Shown piece after piece: positions 23,136 through 33,015 of a stretch of DNA of 64,000 nt. Where the stretch lies: contig OY856188.1 of assembly GCA_963693315.1 (NCBI GenBank), positions 268,021,114 through 268,085,113 of the forward strand, written 5' to 3'. Origin of the DNA: Diogma glabrata. Its lineage: Eukaryota; Arthropoda; Insecta; Diptera; Cylindrotomidae. Both the position numbers and the translations under genes were made by a program. The stretch's first letter is position 1; each line of letters opens with the position of its first letter. The notes under the pieces are model-generated. The model did not search any database, was not told where the DNA came from, and saw only the letters and a program-made list of their open reading frames with translations.

Positions 23136-23699
23136 TTTCTTAGAAATAAACTATTTTGATATTTTGCAGTAATTGCACGACATATGATATAGAGTAGGTT
23201 TGTGTCATAAATTATCACACACATGTTCTGTGGTAGATTTGATATTTGTTTGGTGCAAAATTGGATACATATAATTTTGCTTGTAGGTAGCTAATTTTCT
23301 TTTTAAAATTTGTTCGATATCTGTTTGAAATTAGTTTGTTTTGTTTAAACTAATCTGATACATCAGATTCTACTGGCACACAAAACTGTCTGATCTCGAA
23401 ATCTACCTATTTCTAGCGGATATACGTGCCGCTTGGACTTTTTTTTAAATATGGGTAGAGATTAGGAGAGACTCAATACGAATATTATCTACCTCAACAA
23501 CCAAGTTTATGATTTTCTTCACCAAATATCCTGAAATTCTAGCTAAAAACTTTTGCGGAATGTTTGAAATCTTTAATTTAATTTAAAAGTTGATAATTTA
23601 ACGGTTTTAGAACAATATAATATTTTGAAAAAATGCAATTTCCACCTATTTGCATCAAGATACACTTCTCTTAAAGTTTTCGTGTTCAAAAATCTCAAG
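23136..23699. other. Unassigned sequence before the gypsy C-terminus
   Basis: Lies beyond the end of copy A. It contains GAAATCTACCTA near 23400, the inverse of the copy A end motif. This could mean copy A is longer than the part shared with copy B. No gene seen. Confidence 0.35.
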
Positions 23700-23906
23700 G
23701 CTTGTTGGCATGTCTTCTAACGTACGGACTTAGTACATAAAGCACTAAAACATCTATTCGAAGGTTCATTTCCAGTCATCAGTCGCGATGATAAAAATTT
23801 CGTCATTGAATGTAAAGGTCAATACATTCGAGTTTCCATCGACAGACTAAAACTTTGCTTTATGGAACAATCGGAAGATGACCTAACTCAAAACTTCGAG
23901 CAATAG
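23700..23906 (+). pseudogene. C-terminal Pol remnant of CsRn1-like gypsy
   Basis: An open frame reads HLFEGSFPVISRDDKNFVIE and then YIRVSIDRLKLCF, stopping at 23904-23906. This is the typical tail domain after the integrase core (usual form: Y.GPF.V..R..K.F......V.ISIDRLKP). Confidence 0.8.
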
Positions 23907-24093
23907 CCTTAGTTGCGCTGAAAAAACTTCATCTTCTACAGATAATAACCATTCTACTCCGGCGGAAACATTTAATCCTTCTTCTTCTACTTCCACAGAA
24001 ACGAGAGATTGAACGCTAAGACAACTGTATCACTCGCTTCCTTCGTGCTTTAGCACAATAATTATCTCTATATCGTCCCTTCTTCGATGATAC

Positions 24094-24105
24094 GGAGGGG
24101 GGGAG
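24094..24105 (+). promoter_or_regulatory. Polypurine tract
   Basis: GGAGGGGGGGAG immediately precedes TGTTGTGGCAAACAT, the likely start of the 3' LTR. It is the plus-strand primer for the retroelement. Confidence 0.75.
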
Positions 24106-24400
24106 TGTTGTGGCAAACATAGTTTTAATAAATTTTTGATAAATTTGTTTGTAACGCAGAGGAAAAATAAGTTCCCAGCTCTGCAGCCAAATTCTGTAAC
24201 TGTGAAGCGGTGAAGTGATAAAAATTTCTTCGTTTCTTTTCATTAAAAAACTTATCACTTCACCGCTTCACAATTACAGAATTTGGCTGCTGCTGGGCTT
24301 AAAACATATTTCATTATTCACTCAATAAAATGTTTCCTAAACATATTATATTTTTGTTCATTTAAAAATTTTTATTGTTTCAAAACTTAAAGATAAATGT
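24106..24400 (+). repeat. Probable 3' LTR (right edge uncertain)
   Basis: Starts with TGTTGTGGC after the polypurine tract and holds AATAAA at about 24325. No matching 5' LTR was identified, so the right boundary is a guess. It contains the hairpin at 24182-24291. Confidence 0.5.
24182..24291. repeat. Hairpin with ~40-bp arms
   Basis: CAGCCAAATTCTGTAA...GAAGCGGTGAAGTGATAA (24184-24222) is inverted at 24252-24290 with one or two mismatches and a ~30-base loop. It sits in the putative LTR and may be a small MITE or an LTR structural element. Confidence 0.85.
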
Positions 24401-25400
24401 CAATTAAATATATAAAAAACACAGAGTGTGCTTAAGACCGCACGGCAGAAGTGAAAACTTCATTGGATATCGCAATCAATTGATATCGTATTAGTAGTAT
24501 TTGGATCGTATTAGTAGAATAAATGAGAAACAAGTCAGAACGATAAACCGCTAACTACACACACTAACCTCACAATGTAAACAAAATAATTGTCAAAATA
24601 GCACTCATATGCCAATAGCAGGGACTAAGGTACGCGTGGTTGTCACACCCGTAGATCAACAAGTTTAAATTTTACAAATCTTCCTGCAGAAAGCTAAGCA
24701 AATTCATTGGTATTAATGCGCATTGCTGCCGTTTTTAAATCACTATCGGCTAAGTGCAACCATTTTTAATTATTTTATTTATCATGATTGTCATCCATGT
24801 TTAATCATACATAGGCTATGCTTCTTTGTATATAATTTATACGATTTCCGTCTCGTAATTGTGAGCTTTAAATCGATATAGTCGATGATATCAAGTATCA
24901 AGTTACAAGTATTAAGTCTTTACTTAATTTTAGAAACATGTATTACATACAATTCCAAACCGACAACATATTTAGTGAAGTTGATAAAATTTCAATACAT
25001 ATAATTTTGATACACAGATGTAATTGTTTCAGGTTATACTATCTTTCATACGTTATTTTTAGTTTCATAAAAATTATGTTCAATAAAAAAAACATTGATC
25101 AAAGCAAACTACCGTTTTAAACGATAGTTAAATAAACATTTTCATGATGATAAATGTATTAATGCATAAAGGACAAACAGACATACTTTCAATTTTATAT
25201 ATATCCAATATTTATTTGGCATGATGACTCGAATGCAAATTGCAAAAGACAGTAGCAATATAGCTTTAAAAAACTGCGTTATAGATCAATTTTTTAAAAT
25301 TCGTATAAAGAAATTTAAATTATTTTTATGAATTCATGAATAAAAAAAATAATTTTAATGGTATTTAATAAAAGTTAAAAGCAAAACAATAAAAAATATA
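24401..25400. other. AT-rich interval with a dispersed-repeat scrap
   Basis: At 24605-24665 the sequence GCCAATAGCAGGGACT...GTTGTCACACCCGTAGATCAA matches the repeat at 58455-58690. Otherwise AT-rich with no recognised gene. Confidence 0.5.
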
Positions 25401-25402
25401 TA

Positions 25403-25461
25403 CCACTAGAAATTGAACTCACTACCTACAGAACATCAGTCGAGCACGATCTCCACAACGC
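25403..25461 (-). repeat. tRNA-related (SINE-like) fragment
   Basis: On the minus strand GCGTTGTGGAGATCGTGCTC resembles a tRNA 5' half, and GAGTTCAATTTC resembles a decayed B box (GGTTCGANTCC). Arms do not pair well enough for a functional tRNA. Most likely a SINE head; confidence is low. Confidence 0.35.
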
Positions 25462-25486
25462 AATTTGAAACGTTAAGAAATGTTCA

Positions 25487-25998
25487 ACCTTCGTTATTTA
25501 ATAAAAGCTGAAAGCTTCTCTGCGCAGAACCCCTACTGAGGTAGGAACGATCAGCGACAAATGAAGTTTGGATCATGGTGGCTTTGGCAGGGAGCAGGTA
25601 ACAAAGGGGCCTACGTGAAAGTATAAAAGGTAATTTTTTTATATATTCTTCGGGGTAGTATTAGAAGTCACGCCACCCATTGCCAGACACTTACTATCGT
25701 GGCAACCTCCTGCCAGACACCTCTAAACCTTATCAATTTTTAAAGTTTAAGGGTGTCTGGAAGGGGTTACCACGATTGTAAGTGTCTGGCTATGGGTGAC
25801 GTGACTTCTAATACTATCCCAAAGAATATATAAAAAAATTACCGATCATAATATCACGAAACTTTGGAGGCCCCTCTGTTACCTGCTCCCTGCCAAAGCC
25901 ACCATGATTCAAACTTCATATGTCGCTAATCGTTCCTACCTGAGTAGGGGGTATGCGCAGAAAAACCTTAAGCTTTTATAAAATAACGAAGGTCTGGC
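25487..25998. mobile_element. Foldback element with ~250-bp arms
   Basis: The left arm (25487-25738) and right arm (25746-25998) are inverted copies, roughly 88% alike by eye, joined by a very short loop. Landmarks in the arms: AACCTTCGTTATTT, GGTGGCTTTGGCAGGGAGCAG and CCAGACACTTAC. No ORF. Transcripts would form a long hairpin. Confidence 0.85.
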
Positions 25999-28183
25999 CG
26001 TCGCGGGCTCCTGGTCTATCAAGAAAAAGTATTTAAATATATTCTTCGTGGGTGGCTAAAACATACATTCGCTGGCATTTGGGACAGACACGTTATTTTT
26101 TTTTGGTTGAGCTCTTTTAGTATAAAGTGTTAGCTTACATATTCGATGAGATCTGAAGCTAAGCAATTATTCTGCGATATTAGATGAGCCACAGGTGAAC
26201 GAACTGGGGGTATAGGACTTTGTTTTTGATTTTTCTAAAAAATGTTACCTAATGACAACTTATGTGTTAATAGTAATTTGTTGTCTCGAATTTCACTTTT
26301 AAATCAATATTATGTAAAAGACAAAGAATTTTTCGTTTATTGAAAATCAAAAGTTAATATGATTATTGGTTTTCCATCGGCGTATATTATATCTGTCAAG
26401 TGGTGTCACATATGCTCGTTTTCTTTTAATTAAAATTAGAAAATCCCACATTTATATAGTTTGATCATCTTCGTAGAATTTTCTTATATATTTATATCTT
26501 TTACTTTCATTGTTTCTCTTTATTTTTATATCAACTTGTCAGAACTTATTTTATGGTGAAGAATGATACTTTTGTGAAACAGATTGAAGTGATTATGTTA
26601 GGATTTGTAAGACAAGAATAAATAACAACAAAAAAAAAATAAAAGAATGATGGAAGTACGAATTATTATATGATGGAAATACGAATTACTATATAAGTTG
26701 TAAGATTTAGGATTTTAATTACGAGATTACTACATATGATTGTGTTCATGAGTTTAAGTTGAGTGTTATGTGATGTGAAGATAGTTATCAAAGTATGAAC
26801 AGTTTTCTGGATTTATTTTATTGTTTTAACTACTAGGATTTCTGTTCTTTTGTTTTAAAAAGTTTTACTTTATTAATATATTATTTAGAAATAAAACCGC
26901 GAAATTGCTTTGAAAATGATGTGTGTTTTCTTTTGATTAAAACAATTTCTACTTAATAATAAAATGAATTATTAAACTTTTAAAGGGTTGTCAAATTTTT
27001 TAACAGGGTTTAATCATTATTATTTTTCTCATGGTGAAAAAATTCTTAATATATTGTTACAATGGTCAAACTGTCAGAAAATTTATCAAATGCAGCAACA
27101 GAACATTTACCAGCAAACAAATGTTAAATTAAATATTAAAACCAAGCCAGTTACGTACTTGGTAATGAAATCCGAGCTTTGATTTTATTTTGATTAATAT
27201 CCGATGCTGGTTTTGTTATTTTTAACAAAATTTCTCGGATTGTGCAAATAGCACCATAATCATTGATGTTATCGTGGAAGAATGGAGAAGGGTTTCAAAC
27301 ACTTATAAATTTAATGACTTCTGTGGGAACATAGTTTTAAAAGGTGTTTCTATGTTGTTGTGGCACTTTATTATTCCTCCACAACACGTTTGATTAAAAA
27401 AATATATGAAGGTACATGCTTGATTTTCTTTTTGTTTACATCCAATCCATTATCAACGTTTCAATTCATTTCAATTTCCAGGAAGCAATTTTTTTTAAAC
27501 TTTTTAAAAATATATACAAAAAACCTTAAAAAATGTTCTAAAATAAATTTCTATACAAAAACCAATTGTAAAATTTTTATAAATAAAATTGTTCATTTCA
27601 ACTATTTTTAAAGTTGACGTTTATCTCGCAATCTCTGTTGTTGCTTTTTTGCATTCACTATATTGAAATGATTACTGAAACCATTGCGAGAACGATTTTT
27701 ATAGAAAAAAATACATGGGAATTTGATAAGATAAATTTTTTTGTTGAAATATGCAGTGTTAGTCTAAATGTTTTAATACGGTTATTATGCTATTTTTCTA
27801 AAAAAAATATTATTTTTGATTTATCTGTCAGCTAAATTGAAAAGATATGTTTTTTTATGAAAGGCACTAAACTGATTGATTGAGTTTATATTATAAAAGT
27901 TGTATGTAATTTGGCTTATTATTTACTAATTTTTTTAAATTAAAGCAGAATTTTAAAGGATTATCAGATCAGATAAAGTACAAAAAGCTCATATGGAGCT
28001 TAATTTGGCCATGCGAATTAAATGGATTGACGTTCAGCTTCCTTTCAGTATATTTTTTCTATTTTTTTTAACATAAATATCGACAAAATAAACAACGGGT
28101 TTACCGATATATTTTGATATCCAGAAAATTGAGTTGTCACCAATCTTGGCGAATGACCTATAAGCTGAAAGGAGAGTTCAAAA
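25999..28183. other. AT-rich interval without recognised gene
   Basis: Several open stretches of 60-90 codons occur but are AT-driven with no domain. I recognise no RNA gene or element ends. Confidence 0.45.
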
Positions 28184-30768
28184 TATGCACGTGCTGAAGT
28201 GACCCCCTCTGATTTCGATAAAATTTCATATACAGATAGCCAATGAAAAAATAAAAATACCATTTCTTTCACAAAATTAAATTTTGCTCTAGGGATGACA
28301 CAGGGTGGCGTCAAAATCTTAGGAGTTTGCGAAACATAAGCATCTTTGAATATCGATAGCTAACGATTGACTAAACCGATTTAAGTCATTTATAGCTCAT
28401 TGGAAAGGTAATTGATAGGACTTATAAAACAAATTGCTTAAAATTTTTTTAATAATTTTTTAAAAGTGTGTTAAACTTAAAAAAAAATTTCAAAGATGGC
28501 GCTGTTGCAACTTTTACCACTTTTTTTCCAGAAAAAACAATGTTTAATTACGAACCAGTAATCTAAAACGAAAGTTTCCCAAGTACATAATTTCTCGTTT
28601 TAAAAATAAAATTCTTACAAAATTTTAATTTCCGTTTTTTCAATTTTTTGTTTTTTAAAAAATGCATTTTATTTAACTAAAACCGCCAGAATTCTTGTTT
28701 TATAGAAATTAAATTATTTTGATGGTACAAGTTAAGTACTTGAGGGTGTGGATGCTTTTTTTCATAATTAACTTTTTCTCCCATTTCTACCTGTCCGAAA
28801 TTAATTATAAATGAATGTACCTGAAATATATTAAAACTGATGCTGAGAAGTAAATAGTGAGAAAAATTATGTGAAATAAAATGCATGTTGTATAGAATTC
28901 ATATAATAATTAACTTTTTATTTTTATTTTAATTTGTGTTATAAAAGAATATACATTTATTAATAATATAAAATAATATAAAAGAAATTAAAAATATAAA
29001 ATAAATTTACATTGCATATTAACGGCTTATCAGAAAAATCCTAGTTTGAGCTGAATTAGAATATATTTTTGTGAGCAATGTTTTTTCATCTTTGAATATA
29101 AACGCATGAAATGCTTGTGTACGTTTTATAGTTACAGCCTCTCTGTATTTTGCTTCTAGCCGTGATTTCATTTATATATACTAATTTTTACTTGTATATG
29201 GTGAAACGAAATTTGTTAGTTGTGGTAAATTACATGATGAATGTCAATATGTGGAATGTGTTGAAAATCTTAAAGAACGGGCTGATAAATTTCATGTATT
29301 TGGAAAACACAGAAGCAAACTTGAAAGCGGGAGAGTGCTTAGTACTTGGTGATTTTTCACAAATTTGCTCTTTTTTCATACAATATTTTGTGCAGAGTTA
29401 TCATTGTAATAATTTGCAAGCTACGATGCAACCGTTTTTAATATATTATAATTCACCTACTAGACCAGGTATCGATCACTTAAGTTTTGTCATTATCTCT
29501 GATATAACTGAACATGATAGTGTGGCGGTGTATCTATTCTATTCATATCACAAATGATTGATTTTATAAAAGATAAAATAAAACATCATGAAAAAAAGTC
29601 TATATGACTGATGGTGCTGGATCTCAGCATAAAAATAAATATAATTTTATGAGTCTATGTTACTACAAACCAGATTTAAATATAGACGCAGAGTGGTACT
29701 TCTATGCTACCAGTCAGGGAAAAGGACCGTGTGATGGAATAGGAGGTACATTGCATTTTTCATATACCCGTTAAAATTATTATACAGAAATGAAGTCACG
29801 GCTTGAAGCAAAATACAGAGAGGCTGTAACTATAAAACGTACACAATCATTTCATGCGTTTATACCCAAAGATGAAAAAACATTGCTTACAAAAATATAT
29901 TCTAATTTAGCTAAAACTAGGATTTTTCAGATAAGCCGTTAATATGCAATGTAAATTAATTTTATATTTTTAATTTTTTTGATATTATTTTATATAATTA
30001 ATAAATGTATATTGTTCTTATTACACAACTTAGAATAAAAATAAAAAGTTAATTATTATATGAATTCTATGCAACATGCATTTTATTTCACATAATTTTT
30101 CTCACTATTTACTTCTCAGCTCAGTTTTAATATGTTTCAGGTACATTCATTTATAATTAATTTCGGACAGGTAGAAATGGGAAAAAAGTTAATTATGTAA
30201 AAACCATCCACACCCTCAAATACTTAACTTGTATCCTCAAAATAATTAAATTTCTATAAAACAAGAATTCTGGCGGTTTTAGTTAAATAAAATGCATTTT
30301 TTAAAAAACAAAAAATTAAAAAACGGAAATTAAAATTTTGTAAGATTTTATTTTTAAAGCGAGAAATTATGTACTTGGGAAACTTGTGTTTTATATTACG
30401 AACTAATTAAACATTTTTTTTCTAGAAAAAAAATGTGGTAAAAGTGAGGGTACTTCCAACAGCGCCATCTTTGAAATTTTATTTTAAGTTTAACACATTC
30501 TTAAAAAACTATTAAAAATTTTAAGTAATTTATTTTAAGTCCTATCAATTACCTTTCCAATGAGCTATAAATGACTTAAATCGGTTTAGTCAATCGATAT
30601 TCAAAGATACTTATGTTTCGCAAACTCATAAGACTTTGCCGCCACCCTGTGTCATCCCTAGAGCGAAATTAATTTTTTTGAAAGAAATGGTATTTTTATT
30701 TTTTCATTGGCTATCTGTATATGAAATTATATAGAAATCAGAGGGGGTCAGGTCACATGCTAGAACAA
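28184..30768 (+). mobile_element. DNA transposon with ~0.95-kb inverted arms
   Basis: The left arm 28184-29173 is inverted at 29788-30768, about 85-90% alike by eye. The centre (29174-29787) holds most of a transposase-like gene whose 3' end lies in the right arm. The left arm is therefore an inverted copy of the gene's 3' end and downstream region, which replaced the 5' part of the gene. The outer ends read GTGACCCCCTCTGATTTC on the left and the inverse on the right; a shorter relative with TGACCTGACCCCTTTT ends is at 43273-44040. Confidence 0.8.
29150..29942 (+). pseudogene. Broken transposase-like gene (family tentative)
   Basis: The frame reads LVLGDFSQICSFFIQ, then YHCNNLQATMQPFLIYYN, LSFVIISDITEHDSVAVY, a stop at 29555, then MTDGAGSQHKNKYNFMSLCY, DAEWYFYATSQGKGPCDGIG and, in the right arm, SRLEAKYREAVTIKRTQSFH to IFQISR at 29942. 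The conserved D (GDFS), D (TDGAGSQ) and ATSxGKGxxDG motifs match a family of uncharacterised transposase-like proteins seen in arthropods and cnidarians, possibly Sola-like. That family name is from memory and unverified. There are at least two in-frame stops and the N-terminus is absent. Confidence 0.65.
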
Positions 30769-30946
30769 ATGCTGTTGCGATGATATAACGAGTCCCGAGA
30801 AATGGCATCATATTCAGTAGATATTTTCGATTTATATGAAAATAGTAGCAATCGTTTTATTTTGGCTAGAAATTCGCTTCTCGACCTTTTTTCTTGCTCA
30901 AGAAATATTGAAAAGAAAAATCTGTTTCTTGAGAATTCTCGAGATA

Positions 30947-31951
30947 ACGGTCGTTCAATAAGTCCGTAGGATAAGTAAGAAAAAAACAACATTTTGACAA
31001 AACTCGATTTTTTTATTCAACATAGTTGCCTTCAAGGGCGATACAACGAGTATAGCGATTTTCCAACTTTTCTATACCACTTTTATAGTACGATTTCTCT
31101 TTCTCGTCAAAATAGGCCTCAGTTTCAGCGATTACTTCATTATTGGACTTAAATTTCTTTCCCGCAAGCATTCTCTTGAGATCTGAAAACAGGAAAAAGT
31201 CGCTGGGGGCTAAATCTGGAGAATATGGTGGGTGGGTAAGCAATTCAAAGCCCAATTCATTCGATTTTGCCATCGTTTTCATCGATCTGTGACACGGTGC
31301 ATTATCTTGGTGAAACAACACTTTTTTCTTTTGCAAATGTGGCCGTTTCTTTGTGATTTCAGCCTTCAATCGATCCAAAAGTTCACAGTAATACTCACTG
31401 TTGATGGTGGTTCCTTTTTGGAGATAGTCGACGAATATTATTCCGTTCGTATCCCAAAATACAGACGCCATCACCTTACCGGCCGACTGTTGCGTCTTTG
31501 CTCGCTTTGGATTCGGTTCGTCGACTGCTGTCCACTCAGCTGACTGTCTTTTGGATTCTGGTGTGTAATTGTGAAGCCATGTCTCATCCATTGTCACATA
31601 TCTACGATAGAATTCCCTTTTATTGCGGTTTAACAGTGCTTCTGTTACTTCTCTACCATTTGTCTCGATGGAGCAGAGTTTGGATAATGTTTATCAAGCC
31701 ATTGTTTGGTTTCCACTGTATTTTTTTTCATCAAAAAGTAATGCTTTATTAAAATTCGAAATTCACTTTTTTCCATTTTTTTTCGAAAACAAAAGTTGCT
31801 TCACACAAAATGCTATAACTCACGAATAAATAGTCAGATTGCTGTCAAATTTATACACGTATCGTTTGAAGGTTAGTACTAAATAAAAATCATATGGAAA
31901 AAATTCTAGTAACGCCATCTATGTGTCATCCTACGGACTTATTGAATGACC
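30947..31951 (-). mobile_element. mariner element, internally deleted
   Basis: Inverted ends TTCAATAAGTCCGTAGGAT (30954) and its inverse (ending about 31946) continue outward as GGTC, with TA next to each end. About 1.0 kb against ~1.3 kb for an intact mariner. It encodes the transposase fragment at 31013-31776. Confidence 0.9.
31013..31776 (-). pseudogene. mariner (DD34D) transposase, internal deletion
   Basis: The start ATG is at 31776 and the first ~43 residues are present (MEKSEFRILIKHYF, then TVETKQWLDKHYPNSAPSRQ). Sequence then jumps to REFYRRYVTMDETWLHNY in another frame, so about 100 residues of the DNA-binding region are missing. The catalytic half is open (31013-31597): D in TMDETW, D in HQDNAPCH and D in LAPSDFF with 34 residues between the last two, the mariner DD34D signature. 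The ending ALEGNYVE is the normal C-terminus. Without the helix-turn-helix region it should not bind its ends. Confidence 0.9.
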
Positions 31952-32759
31952 TAGATCTATTACATTTTTCTATTGAAAATGAAATAATAATAATATTAAT
32001 TTTTTACATAAATATTATTAAATTTTTTTGGTCTTACGCTATGACTGTGCGAAGTTACATATAGTAGCATCGACAAATTCCAAGAAATATTTAGAACACG
32101 ATCGTCGTTTATAATATCGGATTCCCAATCGACATTCAAAGCTCCTTGAAATTAAGCAGAATCGTTTTTAATGAGTTGCGTTTGCAAAACGAGATATATG
32201 TAGTTAAAATTAGACTGCGAAAGTGTAAATAGTTCAAGTTGAAATTGTGGAAAGTCAAATTTAATTGTATATAAAGTTTTAAGCATAGTTTAATATAAAT
32301 GATGTGTGATGTGTATTATATTTTTTGGCTGCTGTATTATACCAAATATTTTCACAATCAACTGTAGGAGTTACTGAAGCTGTTGAAAAATGTTCTAGAT
32401 ACGAATAATGTTTGCTGCGTTGTTTTTCTGTTGTTATGAAACAATGGTGTTGAATACTTAATAAACCCTGGTGTTTATGCCTGCAAGTTAGTAATCGAAT
32501 CTAGAAAAGGAGTTGGGAATAACGTTTATTGAATTTAGAGTTGTAACGAAGCGGTTCTATAAGAAATAACTCCACCCGCATATATCGATTCGATATTGTC
32601 GATATGGTTTTTTATCGATTTGCCTTTTCATGATACTAGTGAACTGGCAAATTCAATCTGACCGGAAAAAAATTCTGGACCGGCCGCATTAAAAAAATGT
32701 AACAATAACTTAACAAAACAATTTATTTTGAAAAGCAACAAATGTTTTTTAGTCCATAT
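31952..32759. other. AT-rich interval without recognised gene
   Basis: No domain, RNA gene or element ends recognised. A short GACCGG-containing patch occurs at 32660-32690. Confidence 0.45.
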
Positions 32760-33015
32760 TAAATACACAGATTCACAAATTTTAATCCTCTAACTTTTCG
32801 GGTTGAAAAAATATGTAACGGGTTCATAAACGCGCTAAATATTTTTTCAACCCGAAAAAGTAAGTCCTTATCAATGCCCATTAACATCAATGCATGTAAT
32901 TTATCTTTAGTCACTCTTAAATCAATCCATTTTTTATTATTCTGAGTTTAGAAAAACTGCGTTCACAGGCTACCTGAGCTGATGATATTTTCAATCCAAA
33001 AAAGTGTGTTAGGCA
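32760..33015 (-). pseudogene. hAT transposase C-terminal (dimerisation) remnant
   Basis: On the minus strand one frame reads KISSAQVACERSFSKLRIIKN and, after a frameshift, WIDLRVTKDKLHALMLMGID then DLLFRVEKIF. The ACERSFSKLRIIKN and DKLHALMLM motifs are the hallmark of the hAT dimerisation domain at the protein's C-terminus. The rest of the transposase is not visible upstream (higher coordinates), so this is a scrap. Confidence 0.75.
32798..32863. repeat. Short palindrome TTTTCGGGTTGAAAAAATAT
   Basis: The 20-base motif at ~32798 is inverted at ~32844-32863. It lies at the end of the hAT remnant, partly within the coding tail. Confidence 0.8.

Noticed and set aside
25403..25461. Functional tRNA gene
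   Set aside because: Box B is decayed and acceptor and T arms do not pair well; kept only as a SINE-like fragment.
31232..31829. Plus-strand ORFs opposite the mariner transposase
   Set aside because: Antisense shadows of the transposase frame.
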